DNA of 39,854 nt from a virus, in the IMG/VR virus record IMGVR_UViG_3300037520_002447, positions 1 through 39,854 of that record, one strand, 5' to 3'. The notes under the pieces are model-generated. The model worked only from the letters and a program-made list of their open reading frames with translations. It was not told the origin of the DNA and made no database searches. Position 1 is the first letter of the stretch. Each line of letters begins with the position of its first letter. A program made the translations under genes and the position numbers. Shown here one piece after another: positions 1 through 7,775 of the stretch.

Positions 1-232
1 GCCTCACTGCGAAACAGGCGACGTCATCCCAGTTCATGTTGCCCGTTGCCCAGTCTTCAATCGCGCCAGGGTCGGCCTCAAATAGCGGCAGCGTGTCTTC
101 GTTCAGACTCCGCTCGATGTCACCGCCGAACTCGTGCGCATAGTAACCGGCTCGGTCTTTGGCAATAAACAACACGGGAACGCCCCATATAGAGCCATCA
201 GATACAGTGAATGTTAGGTATTTTCGATTCAT
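1..232 (-). CDS. Partial hypothetical phage protein (C-terminus off the window)
   Basis: An open frame begins at ATG (CAT at 230-232), preceded on the minus strand by GGAG six bases upstream, and runs off the left edge after 77 codons. The product starts MNRKYLTFTVSDGSIWGVPV and is rich in acidic and aromatic residues, with no motif, signal peptide or membrane segment that I recognise. It lies downstream of uvsX in the same direction, separated by a 9-bp hairpin at 251-272, so it may be transcribed from the recombination operon or separately. Function unknown. Confidence 0.7.
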   Translation of the reverse strand, partial: MNRKYLTFTVSDGSIWGVPVLFIAKDRAGYYAHEFGGDIERSLNEDTLPLFEADPGAIEDWATGNMNWDDVACFAVR

Positions 233-250
233 GGTTTCTCCAAAGCCAAC

Positions 251-272
251 GGCCACGCCGTGGGGCGTGGCC
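251..272 (-). terminator. GC-rich hairpin after uvsX (terminator-like)
   Basis: A perfect 9-bp stem (GGCCACGCC at 251-259 with GGCGTGGCC at 264-272) closes a 4-nt loop between the uvsX stop and the next start codon. On the minus strand it is followed only by GTTGGCTTTGG, so there is no strong U-tract. It could be a weak terminator or an mRNA-stabilising 3' hairpin. Confidence 0.4.
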
Positions 273-300
273 GCGGGTCGAATGTAATGATAGTCGAGAA

Positions 301-1371
301 TCAGCCGCTGGTCAACGACAGATCGCGCTCGCGCAGCTTCTTGAGGATGGCGTTGGCGAAGTCGGGATCCGTCTGCAGCGCCTCAAGGAAGGCGGCCTTC
401 TGCAGCTTGCGATCGCCGAAGCTGTACCACGTCCCGCTGCTCTCGATGACGTTGTGACCGGTGCCGAGGATGAAGATTTCGTCCTGACGGTTCACCAGAC
501 CCTGATTGTAGTTGAAGGTCATCTCGCCGGCGCGACCCGCCGGGCCGAGGCTGCTGTCCTTCATAACCACCCGGATCTTGTGGCCGGTGCGCTCGCCGTT
601 ATCCATGAAGTCGGTGACCGACTCATCGATGAACTCACGCCCCAGCAAATCCTTCTGCGCCGCCTTCGACTTCATGCGCTCGACGAAGGTGAAATACTCG
701 GCGTAATGCTGCACGCCGAAGGCGGCGGCCATCTTCACCTTGTTGCCGCGCTGCTGCTCGGCCATGTCCATCTCCGCACGCACCTGCGCAGTCAGCAGGA
801 CGCCAAAGCGGTACTTGCGCTGGACACGGAGGATGCGCTTGAAGCCATCCTGCAGGGTCTGAGCGACGTCGCCAATCAGCTGCTGACCAACGCTCTCGGC
901 GTTCGACATGCGTCGACCCATGATGCCGTTGATGGAGTCGATGATGACCAGCTTCAGCGGGAAGCCATCATCGCACATCGCCGCGATCTTGGTCTCGATC
1001 TGGTCGAAGACGCCCTCGGCCGTGTTCGTCTGAATGGCCGTGTAGCGATCCCAGTCGATGCCGTAGGCCGCCGCCTGCTTCTGCGTCAGCTGGCCTTCAT
1101 CGCGATACTCGGTATCAAACTTGATGGCCTCCGCGTCCTCGTAGTCGCGGTGCATCTGCGAGATCATGGCGTAGGAGTACAGCGACTTGCCGCCCTTGGG
1201 CGGCCCGAAGATGCACTGGGTGTAGCCGAGGGGCAGGCCCCAGCCGTTGCCAAAGGTGAAGTCGACGCCCGGCGAGCCGGTGCGCAACACCTGCCGATGA
1301 ATCGACTCGCGGTCTTCGTTGGGGATGTAGCCGGACAACTTCGACAACTCTTTCTTCCACTTGCTGGCCAT
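301..1371 (-). CDS. uvsX: UvsX/RecA-like strand-exchange recombinase
   Basis: This is a 356-residue RecA-fold recombinase of the phage UvsX type. It should form filaments on single-stranded DNA and catalyse ATP-dependent strand exchange in recombination-dependent replication and repair. Walker A is GPPKGGKS (residues 56-63), the DTEY motif with the presumed catalytic Glu is at 86-89, and Walker B LVIID is at 141-145. The length is close to T4 UvsX (about 390). It begins at ATG 1371 and is the third gene of a trio with a UvsY-like mediator candidate (1396-1980) and a gp32-like SSB (2094-3269), the same functional set as the T4 recombination machinery. Assignment to RecA/UvsX is firm; the choice of the UvsX label over RecA rests on context and divergence. 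Confidence 0.93.
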   Translation of the reverse strand: MASKWKKELSKLSGYIPNEDRESIHRQVLRTGSPGVDFTFGNGWGLPLGYTQCIFGPPKGGKSLYSYAMISQMHRDYEDAEAIKFDTEYRDEGQLTQKQAAAYGIDWDRYTAIQTNTAEGVFDQIETKIAAMCDDGFPLKLVIIDSINGIMGRRMSNAESVGQQLIGDVAQTLQDGFKRILRVQRKYRFGVLLTAQVRAEMDMAEQQRGNKVKMAAAFGVQHYAEYFTFVERMKSKAAQKDLLGREFIDESVTDFMDNGERTGHKIRVVMKDSSLGPAGRAGEMTFNYNQGLVNRQDEIFILGTGHNVIESSGTWYSFGDRKLQKAAFLEALQTDPDFANAILKKLRERDLSLTSG

Positions 1372-1395
1372 GTTCGTCTCCTTGTTGGTTGCAGT

Positions 1396-1980
1396 TCAGC
1401 GGGCGTATGCAGCGGGCGCGAAGCCTCGACGGTTTGAAGTCTGAGCCGAAGGCGCTTGTTGCTGCCGTGGACTGATAGCAGTCTGTTCGTCGTCGTCAAC
1501 AGGCGTCATGCGGTGGCTGACACCGGGGTTCGGCAGTTCCTTGTCCAGGAACACGGCCTTGACGGCAGAGAAGGCCTTCTCCATGGCCCGTGCACGGACG
1601 CTGAAGGTCTCGACGCCAGACTTGAGGTCAATCAGCTGGTCCCGCATCTCCCGGTACTCGGGATCGGCCTGAACAACGGATTGACGCAGATCCTCGCTGC
1701 CGCCGGGGCTGCGAGGCGACACCAGCCCCTTCTCCTTGAGGATTGCGGGGGCGCGGTTGAGGGCGATGTCAGCCGCCAAGGCCTCCAACGCCGATTCAGC
1801 CCGCTGGCTGGCGCGAAGGAAGACTGCGCGGGCGCGCGAGGCAGCAAGGTGGGCGTGATTGAAGAGATCGAGCAGTTCCTGCGCCTTGAACTTGGTGACC
1901 GAGGCCACCTCGTGCATGCGCCGCTCGCCCTCTTCCAAGACCGAAAGGTCAATGCCTTCCAGCAAATCGACTTCAGACAT
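1396..1980 (-). CDS. Helical protein, candidate UvsY-like recombination mediator
   Basis: A 194-residue, mostly helical, charged protein lies between the SSB and uvsX. ATG 1980 (MSEVDLLEGIDL) is preferred: it has GGAG in AAGGAGTTGCAACATC before it, whereas the frame further upstream runs through a transcription terminator at 2040-2072. The central part (about residues 85-140) has the pattern of T4 UvsY: a stretch resembling SEDLRQSVVQADPEYREM, then a long amphipathic helix ending in A-x-E-K-A-F-S-A-V-K. UvsY loads UvsX onto gp32-coated DNA. Here the assignment rests on gene order and weak resemblance, so the function is an inference. The C-terminus is Gln/Ser/Ala-rich and probably disordered. 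Confidence 0.6.
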   Translation of the reverse strand: MSEVDLLEGIDLSVLEEGERRMHEVASVTKFKAQELLDLFNHAHLAASRARAVFLRASQRAESALEALAADIALNRAPAILKEKGLVSPRSPGGSEDLRQSVVQADPEYREMRDQLIDLKSGVETFSVRARAMEKAFSAVKAVFLDKELPNPGVSHRMTPVDDDEQTAISPRQQQAPSAQTSNRRGFAPAAYAR

Positions 1981-2039
1981 GATGTTGCAACTCCTTGTCT
2001 CGGTGGGGACGTACCCCGCCGGCAGCCTATCACGGCCAC

Positions 2040-2072
2040 AAAAAGAACGCAACCCGGCTTTCACCGGGTTGC
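2040..2072 (-). terminator. Rho-independent terminator after the SSB gene
   Basis: A perfect 9-bp stem (GCAACCCGG at 2049-2057 with CCGGGTTGC at 2064-2072) with a 6-nt loop is followed on the minus strand by TTCTTTTT. It lies just past the SSB stop codon and upstream of the UvsY-like gene, so SSB mRNA would end here or be attenuated before the recombinase genes. It also supports the downstream start chosen for the 1396-1980 gene. Confidence 0.85.
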
Positions 2073-2093
2073 ATTCAGAGCCTCTGGGCGACT

Positions 2094-3269
2094 TCAGCCC
2101 ATCGACGGGTCAGGGAACTGGCGCAGGAAGTCCTCGTTGCTCATCGCATCAAGGTCGGCGTCCTCGGGCACCGCCACCGGCGCCGGCTTGGGAGCCGGAG
2201 CGGGCTTGGGGGCAGCCGAGATGGCTACCGGCTGCTTGGCGGCGGCCGCCTTCGCTGCCTTCTTGGCCGCCAACGCCGACTCCATGCGCGCGATCTCGTC
2301 GTCGTCATCTTCTGCGGCGGCCGGGGTCTCTTCCTCGACCGGCGCCGGCGGCGGTGCCGCCTGCTGCGTGGGCTTCGGAGCCGGAGCCGGGGCGGGCTTC
2401 GGCGGAGGCGGCGTACGGGACTCGTAGGAGTCGGGACGGCCACTGTTGAAGATGGCGTCGACCTCTTCCGGGTCACCGCTGCAGTTGACCAGCTGCTGGA
2501 TCTGTTCGCGGCTGATGACCGTCACCACCGTGTCGAGGCTCGGCAAGATGCGCAGGGCCTCGTTGGCCTGATCTTCCGACAGCGGAGCTGGCTTCGGAGC
2601 CATGTAGCTACGGCCGTTGACGACCGTCTTCTCCATGACCACGTCCACCTCGTCGACGAGCGACGAGACGACCTTGGGGTTGCCGCTGCGGCGGAACTCA
2701 AACCAGACGCCGCTGTCGAGATCGAGCGGGTCGATGTCCTGCTCCAGCATCTTGGAGATGACGCCCTCAAGGCGCTTCTTCGTCTCGTGGCTGAGCATGA
2801 AGACGTGGAAGCGGCCCGACTCGTCCATCGCCGCCATGTAGTGCTTGCGGTCGACGTTGTACTTGCGCAGCCAGTCGCTGGCGTCCTTAGTCAGCGCCTT
2901 GGCCTCATCGTCGGTATTGCCGTCGGCCTTCAGCTTCGCCAGCTTGGCTTCCAGCGACTTCTTGCGCGACTGCATGAGGTTGCACATCGGGCAGTCGCTG
3001 ACGACCATGCCGCGGCGCTTCTCTTCGACGCAGGCGAAGGGCTTGTGGCGGGTCTTGGTGGGATCGCGGCCGTCGCGGCCCTCAAAGCCGTAGTGGACGC
3101 TGTGGTAGATGCTCCACTTGCGCTGCGACGCGAGGTTGCCGAACGGCGGCAGCAGGCGCACGACGAGGCGAGCGACGTCGTCGGGCCCCTTGGGCATCGG
3201 GATCTTGAGGCGGCCCCACGAGGCTTCGGCGTTACCGTACTTGGGTTTGTTGAATCCGGCGGTAGTCAT
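2094..3269 (-). CDS. gp32-like single-stranded DNA-binding protein
   Basis: This 391-residue protein has the layout of T4 gene 32 protein. A basic N-terminus is followed by a core with a zinc-knuckle-like set of His and Cys: H56, H59 and H75, C80, and CPMC with C93 and C96. Then come a Pro/Ala-rich linker (about 285-340, repeated PKPAPAP) and an acidic tail ending DADLDAMSNEDFLRQFPDPS. In gp32 the zinc stabilises the DNA-binding core, and the acidic tail recruits UvsX, UvsY and replisome proteins. The ATG at 3269 has GGAGAG in AGGAGAGAACAAAC. A strong terminator follows at 2040-2072, so this abundant protein probably has its own mRNA end. SSB function is likely; the linker is unusually long and Pro-rich. 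Confidence 0.85.
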   Translation of the reverse strand: MTTAGFNKPKYGNAEASWGRLKIPMPKGPDDVARLVVRLLPPFGNLASQRKWSIYHSVHYGFEGRDGRDPTKTRHKPFACVEEKRRGMVVSDCPMCNLMQSRKKSLEAKLAKLKADGNTDDEAKALTKDASDWLRKYNVDRKHYMAAMDESGRFHVFMLSHETKKRLEGVISKMLEQDIDPLDLDSGVWFEFRRSGNPKVVSSLVDEVDVVMEKTVVNGRSYMAPKPAPLSEDQANEALRILPSLDTVVTVISREQIQQLVNCSGDPEEVDAIFNSGRPDSYESRTPPPPKPAPAPAPKPTQQAAPPPAPVEEETPAAAEDDDDEIARMESALAAKKAAKAAAAKQPVAISAAPKPAPAPKPAPVAVPEDADLDAMSNEDFLRQFPDPSMG

Positions 3270-3310
3270 GTTTGTTCTCTCCTGTTACAGTCGTTGTTTC
3301 AGTCGCTTGT

Positions 3311-4192
3311 TTAGATACCGGAGGCAAGAGCGGCGAGTTCGCCGAGAGCAGCCATAACAGTTTGCTCGCTAACGTCTTCGTCGCTCGTGATGTTTTTGAC
3401 CATCACACGCCGTCGGTCTCTAACAAGATTCTGCGCCAAGGCCTCCTCTTCATGGCCCGCATTGAAAACAACACAGGGAACACTAGTGTGGAAGCCAACT
3501 TCCAATGCTTGTACCAGAATCTCGTGGCGCGTCAAGAGATTTGTGAAATCAGCGCCCATGGCCTCATTGACAAAACCGCGCACGAAGTCAACGACCTGCA
3601 CGTCGCCACTAAAAGACATGGGACGAAAGGAGGGCCTAGAAATATCACTGGCGCCGTATTCTTTGGCCAATCCCACGACCCCCTCGACCAGAGTTACATA
3701 TTCGGGTGTATCAAAGTTCATTGTCGCGTTGCGTCCACGCATCTTCGGCAAGATGAGGCTTGCTAACTGACGATAGACACTCTCGACATCAACCACAGCT
3801 ACAGGCCCCAGCTCCCTGGCCATCTCAGCAAAGGCGTTGCAGTGACGACGCGGACCGCGTAGGAACATGGCGACGGCGTTGTCGTCAATAAACTTGGCGT
3901 ATTCGCGCTTCAGTACCTCCAGCTTCTCGCGTGCCTCAGATCGTGATACACCAAAAGCGGCACGGACATTGGCTGGCACTTCATCGAGATTGATATTGGC
4001 GCGTTCTCGCAGCAAGCGCATCTGCTCCAACAACAACACCTCCATACTCTTCTGGTTCGTCTCGCGAGGTGTTCGGTGTTCGGCATCGACAGCCTTCGCG
4101 CCGAAACCGGGCTCGCGCGTTTCGCGAGAGCGCGAATATTGGTCGAGATCATCGGTCGTTGTTTGTGACTTTGAGGTCTGCTTCTTGCTCAT
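3311..4192 (-). CDS. Hypothetical protein next to the DNA polymerase
   Basis: This 293-residue protein has no motif that I recognise. The first 40 residues are Lys/Ser/Thr/Gln-rich and probably disordered; the rest looks globular and mixed alpha/beta (for example GPVAVVDVESVYRQLASLIL and TSVPCVVFNAGHEEEAL). I start it at ATG 4192 (MSKKQTSK); an in-frame TTG at 4228 would add 12 residues. Either start overlaps the 3' end of the polymerase gene (stop at 4149), so translation is probably coupled to it. A replication accessory role is suggested only by position. Confidence 0.7.
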   Translation of the reverse strand: MSKKQTSKSQTTTDDLDQYSRSRETREPGFGAKAVDAEHRTPRETNQKSMEVLLLEQMRLLRERANINLDEVPANVRAAFGVSRSEAREKLEVLKREYAKFIDDNAVAMFLRGPRRHCNAFAEMARELGPVAVVDVESVYRQLASLILPKMRGRNATMNFDTPEYVTLVEGVVGLAKEYGASDISRPSFRPMSFSGDVQVVDFVRGFVNEAMGADFTNLLTRHEILVQALEVGFHTSVPCVVFNAGHEEEALAQNLVRDRRRVMVKNITSDEDVSEQTVMAALGELAALASGI

Positions 4193-7100
4193 TTTCGGTT
4201 TCCGTTGTTGCTGGTTGGTGGAAGACAATCAGGTCGACGAGACCAAAGGGTCGTCGCTCGGTGTATTTTTCAAAGACAGCAAGGCCAATAGCACCGGCGA
4301 TGTCGCTCCTGTACCACGCCGGAATCTTGCCTGTCTTCCGGTCGGGCCACTTCACGACGTTTACCGTACCGCCGCCCTCGCAGTCAAGGTCTAACTCGCA
4401 GGCCTCCTTCTCGCCCTTGGCGTAGGCGAAGACGCGGCGACCCTTCACGACGCAGGGGATGGCCACCTTGATCTTCATGTCCGCGGGCCAAGGCGTAATG
4501 GTCTCCAGTGCCTGCAGGCGCCGATGGCTGACAACGGGAATGTCTTCGGCCATGTGACGGAAGATCGGCTGCCGGGCGTGCATCAGCGCCTTCCGCGGCC
4601 ACTGGTCTTCGTCGGCCTCCAGCAGCAGCGGATACAGGGCCTCGCTGTAGATCGGCAGCACCTTCTTGCGCATCTGGAAGTTGAGGACGCGGCTGCTGAC
4701 GAGATACTTGGCGGGGACGGGCTGGATCTTCTTTTCGCCCTTGGCCTCGGCCGACGCCTGCTCATAGGCCGCGATCTTGTCGGGTAGCGTGGAGTCGGCG
4801 GGGAAGAGGCTGTCCATAACGCCGGCGGCAATCAGGAGATGTACGACGCCGCGAGTCAGGGCGCTGCGGCCCTTCGTCCAGCGCAACTGCCCGTCCTTTG
4901 TCGTCTTTTGCTTGCCCGTTGCCTTGTCGATGAGTGGCGTCTTGCGGGCCACGCAATCGACCTCGATCTTCTGACAGAAGTCGCGGATGTCGCTGAAGGG
5001 CGCCAGTGCCAGAAGCTGCTGCTGGGCCGTCTCGCCAACGCCCACAATCAGACCCACGGGCGCGCGGATGTGGTCGCCCTCGATACGGAACTTCTTCGAC
5101 GACAGGTTGATGTCGGGCAGCTTCACGAGGTGGCCGCAGTGGCGCCAGAAGTCGTCGACGACCTCGTTCTTGGAGGCGTTCCCGAGAACCGCACACCACC
5201 ACTCCAGAGGAAAGTGATGTTTGAGGTAGGCGCAGGCGTAGGCGATGTGGCTGTAGCAGACGGAATGACTGTTGCTGGTTACGATGCCGTTGGGCAGAAG
5301 GAAGTTGTGCTTGGGATGGGAGACCTCAAGATCACACATTTCGACGAGGCCCACGGCACGGATTCGTACAATCCTCCGCAACACCAGACTCCCGGTTGAG
5401 GCGAGCGGAGCATCGCTGTAAGCCAATCCAGCCAATCTTCTACCATCTTTCCATCGGAAGAACGGAAGCATTGCCCGGAAAGCCGGATCAACATCACATT
5501 CCCGCGGCGGAGTGCTTCTTCGTTCAACATCGCATCCCGAGACTGTCTTTTCTGCAGAGCACAGACGTGAAGGTGGTTCTCCGGGTTTCCTGGGAAGAAG
5601 TGCCAAAAGCCGTCCACTTCCACCCAGATCTTGCGATCCGGAGACACGAAGTCCACTTGCTTCTGTTTGTTCGTTGCTGCACAGAAGATACGGGCCTCCT
5701 CCCATATCAGAACACCCGACGATCGAATCCACGCCTCGGCCTTCGACCCTTTCGTGGCCTTCTGCATCTTCTGGACGATCTCCGCCATCTTCTCGGGATT
5801 CGCCCTCTGCCAAGCATGGATCCTCGCAACTCGCTGAAGTTGAATGTCTCTCCGCGCCGAGGTCTTGGTGGCAGCCTTGGAGGCAGCCAGTTGTTGTGTC
5901 GCGCTTTGATTGAGCCTTGTGTTCTTGGCGCAGATGTTGCGCGCCTTCGCCTCTGAGCAAATCTGGCACACTTTCTTGTGGGCCACCAGTTGTCGCTTGG
6001 GGACCAGTTGCTTGCAAGGAACAGCCACTCCATGTCTCCCATTCAGGGCCAACATCCGCGCTTTCTGGCGGGTCGCCTTGATCTGGAGACAGGCGGCGCA
6101 GGTCGACTTGTGCTCCTTCAGCTGAAGGACTGGCGTAGGCACGCCGCACGGCGCCTTGGATACCGCCTTGGCCTCCAGGCAGAGTGCGCACGCTGTCTGG
6201 TGACTCCACAGCTCTCTCTTGGTTGAGAGATCCAATCCGCACCTTGCTTTCCACAACTTCACACAAAACTCCATGTCCCTTGTCGATTATCTCGTACAAA
6301 GGCTTTTGGCCCTCAGAGGTGAGGAACTTGTGGTGCGACGACACCACGGCCTTGTAGCCATCGTCGAACTCGACCTCCCATCCCATGAGGGTGCCGTGGT
6401 CGTGTACCGCTACGACTTTGGTAGCGATCTTCTGACCACCTTCTTCTATACAGAAAATGTCATCTCCAGGCTTGAAATCGATTGCCTTTTGGGGTGTTCC
6501 ATCGGCGGTCTCCAAGATTGTACTTGACAGCACCGATCGGTTGAACCCGTATTGCCCCCATGTAACGAAGGTATCCCATATAGTTTTTGCCACCTGTTCG
6601 CCGCCGACCTTGGGCGCCGCGCGTTCGATGAACGCCGGATAGGCCTTGAGCACCTTGTCCATCTTCTTCTTGGCGACGTTGGTGCGGAACTCCTCGGCCT
6701 CTGAACCGCTGCAGCCCGTCAACTCACGGTAGGCACGCTGCAGCTGCTCCTGATACGTCAGGACGCCGTAGGTCTCCGGGAACAGTTCGGCCAGAGCATC
6801 GATGCTGCCACAGGCCTCTTCGCCGCGGGCGCGACGGGCGTATTCCACGAGCATGTTGTGCTGACGGCCATCAGGCCCCTCGACATAGGCGTCAAGGGGG
6901 CCGGGGCGGTCAAGGGCCGCGAAGGCCGACATGGCTTCGATGGAGTCGATGGCCTTGCGACCAGCAACCTCATCCTTCCAGTGGTTGAAATGGCGCAGCC
7001 ACTGGACGGCGCCGGGGGTGTTGAACTGGAAGACGGTCTCGGTCTTGCCCTCGCTGATTTCACGGAAGACGGCCTGATCCTCGGGCAGGTCCCAAATGTC

Positions 7101-7775
7101 ATGGAAGCCGCCGCAGCCATCAGGCAGCAGGCGATGGCGGGGCACGAGGCGGCCGTTGATGACAACTGAGGCCGGGTAGATGATGCCGTCGCCGCCGCTG
7201 GCGCGACCACCCGGCAGAACACCTTCCTGAATCAGATTGAGGGCATCCTTGATGTCGCCGAGGCTGTTGACGACGAGGAAGTCCATCTTCAGGCCACCGG
7301 CAGCCTCGACGGCCGACGACGTGTACTGGGTGGCCGTGATGCCGCCGATGTCCATCAGCGGGATGAACTCGTGGACCGGGCGATTGGCGATGATGAAGCC
7401 GCAGGCGTGACGAGTTTTCGATCGACAAATCCCAAGCAGTCTCTGCACGATCTCCCATTCGTTGGGGTATCGGGCGATGTAGGCCTTCAGGGAGGCGTCC
7501 GTCTCAATGCTTCCCGGAACGTGCTCATCATTCGCCGTGTAGCCAAAGACGAAGTCGCTGTCGGTGATGCCCTGAGGCGGGTTCTGGAACTGCTTTGCCA
7601 TCTCCTCGACGTCAGGCATCACGGAGCCGTGGATGGCCCGCGAAACGTCCTTGACCGACGATCGCAGCTTCAGGGTCGTGTCGGCGCTGATCTGCGCGTA
7701 GTGGTCAGCACCGAAGCGCTGTTTCAGCCAAGGTTCCGCTCTCACTGTGATGGCGTTGATTGAAGTGATTTTCAT
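4149..7775 (-). CDS. dnaE: DNA polymerase III alpha (DnaE) C-terminal piece, containing an intein
   Basis: A 1208-residue product carries the second half of a bacterial-type replicative polymerase. It begins at ATG 7775 with GAGGAAG upstream. After a 13-residue leader with no counterpart in ordinary DnaE, the sequence rejoins the family at PWLKQRFGADHYAQI, equivalent to the helix after the PDxDxDF active-site motif. KMDFL (D165) matches the third catalytic Asp of the family (KFDFLGL). RPGPL, YQEQ and KKKMDK follow, then GQYGFNR-SHS, the fingers motif of DnaE, which is interrupted by an intein (residues 414-835). The first two catalytic Asp residues are in the separate N-terminal gene (8014-9684), so activity needs both chains. 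Start and stop overlap the neighbouring genes, which implies coupled translation. Confidence 0.9.
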   Translation of the reverse strand: MKITSINAITVRAEPWLKQRFGADHYAQISADTTLKLRSSVKDVSRAIHGSVMPDVEEMAKQFQNPPQGITDSDFVFGYTANDEHVPGSIETDASLKAYIARYPNEWEIVQRLLGICRSKTRHACGFIIANRPVHEFIPLMDIGGITATQYTSSAVEAAGGLKMDFLVVNSLGDIKDALNLIQEGVLPGGRASGGDGIIYPASVVINGRLVPRHRLLPDGCGGFHDIWDLPEDQAVFREISEGKTETVFQFNTPGAVQWLRHFNHWKDEVAGRKAIDSIEAMSAFAALDRPGPLDAYVEGPDGRQHNMLVEYARRARGEEACGSIDALAELFPETYGVLTYQEQLQRAYRELTGCSGSEAEEFRTNVAKKKMDKVLKAYPAFIERAAPKVGGEQVAKTIWDTFVTWGQYGFNRSVLSSTILETADGTPQKAIDFKPGDDIFCIEEGGQKIATKVVAVHDHGTLMGWEVEFDDGYKAVVSSHHKFLTSEGQKPLYEIIDKGHGVLCEVVESKVRIGSLNQERAVESPDSVRTLPGGQGGIQGAVRRAYASPSAEGAQVDLRRLSPDQGDPPESADVGPEWETWSGCSLQATGPQATTGGPQESVPDLLRGEGAQHLRQEHKAQSKRDTTTGCLQGCHQDLGAERHSTSASCEDPCLAEGESREDGGDRPEDAEGHERVEGRGVDSIVGCSDMGGGPYLLCSNEQTEASGLRVSGSQDLGGSGRLLALLPRKPGEPPSRLCSAEKTVSGCDVERRSTPPRECDVDPAFRAMLPFFRWKDGRRLAGLAYSDAPLASTGSLVLRRIVRIRAVGLVEMCDLEVSHPKHNFLLPNGIVTSNSHSVCYSHIAYACAYLKHHFPLEWWCAVLGNASKNEVVDDFWRHCGHLVKLPDINLSSKKFRIEGDHIRAPVGLIVGVGETAQQQLLALAPFSDIRDFCQKIEVDCVARKTPLIDKATGKQKTTKDGQLRWTKGRSALTRGVVHLLIAAGVMDSLFPADSTLPDKIAAYEQASAEAKGEKKIQPVPAKYLVSSRVLNFQMRKKVLPIYSEALYPLLLEADEDQWPRKALMHARQPIFRHMAEDIPVVSHRRLQALETITPWPADMKIKVAIPCVVKGRRVFAYAKGEKEACELDLDCEGGGTVNVVKWPDRKTGKIPAWYRSDIAGAIGLAVFEKYTERRPFGLVDLIVFHQPATTETENEQEADLKVTNNDR
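5271..6536 (-). mobile_element. Ser1 intein in DnaE-C with an endonuclease gene in the +1 frame
   Basis: A 422-residue in-frame insertion splits the DnaE motif GFNR|SHS. Block A starts SVLSSTILETADG, block B is VVSSHHKFLTSEG, and the C-terminal blocks are CDLEVSHPKHNFLLPNG followed by IVTSN, then Ser+1. So residue 1 is Ser rather than Cys, and the usual penultimate His is Ser. Between blocks B and F the intein frame is open but looks non-protein-like (Gly/Ser/Glu/Arg-rich). The real coding content there is an endonuclease in the +1 frame (5279-6274). The insertion point is three residues from that of the cyanobacterial DnaE split intein. A paralogous intein lies at 36653-37864. Confidence 0.88.
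5279..6274 (-). CDS. Vsr/EDxHD-like homing endonuclease nested in the +1 frame of the DnaE intein
   Basis: An ORF of about 330 codons lies wholly inside the intein, shifted +1 relative to it. Two starts are possible: ATG 6274, or GTG 6262 with TGGAG six bases before it; I think GTG 6262 is likelier. The N-terminal half has three Cys/His modules of the form C-x(11-12)-H-x3-C-x2-C (for example PCGVPTPVLQLKEHKSTCAA), presumably zinc-binding. A segment with WQRANPEK follows, then a nuclease core: KQVDFVSPDRKIWVEVDGFW, then HFF, a Q-S-R-D-A-M-L-N-E-E-A-L-R-R-G stretch and LIRLS. The E-x-D-G-x2-H and R-D pattern is that of the Vsr/EDxHD nucleases, which serve as homing enzymes in some phages. The stop TAA lies 8 nt before the intein end. 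It probably mobilises the intein. Confidence 0.75.
   Translation of the reverse strand: MEFCVKLWKARCGLDLSTKRELWSHQTACALCLEAKAVSKAPCGVPTPVLQLKEHKSTCAACLQIKATRQKARMLALNGRHGVAVPCKQLVPKRQLVAHKKVCQICSEAKARNICAKNTRLNQSATQQLAASKAATKTSARRDIQLQRVARIHAWQRANPEKMAEIVQKMQKATKGSKAEAWIRSSGVLIWEEARIFCAATNKQKQVDFVSPDRKIWVEVDGFWHFFPGNPENHLHVCALQKRQSRDAMLNEEALRRGNVMLIRLSGQCFRSSDGKMVEDWLDWLTAMLRSPQPGVWCCGGLYESVPWASSKCVILRSPIPSTTSFCPTAS

Noticed and set aside
211-1437. Long open frame (408 codons) on the plus strand opposite uvsX
   Set aside because: It is the antisense shadow of the GC-rich uvsX gene: Leu/Ala/Arg/Val-rich with no motif, while the minus strand encodes clear RecA motifs.
1995-3314. 439-codon open frame on the plus strand opposite the SSB gene
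   Set aside because: Arg/Leu/Val-rich shadow of the SSB coding sequence without motif or Shine-Dalgarno; the SSB frame has Zn-type Cys/His residues and an acidic tail.
5279-6274. Simple sequencing frameshift in an ordinary in-frame intein endonuclease
   Set aside because: Two indels would be needed per intein to leave and re-enter the frame. The same geometry appears independently at 36653-37864, both intein frames lack stops, and both nested genes have an internal SD plus GTG.
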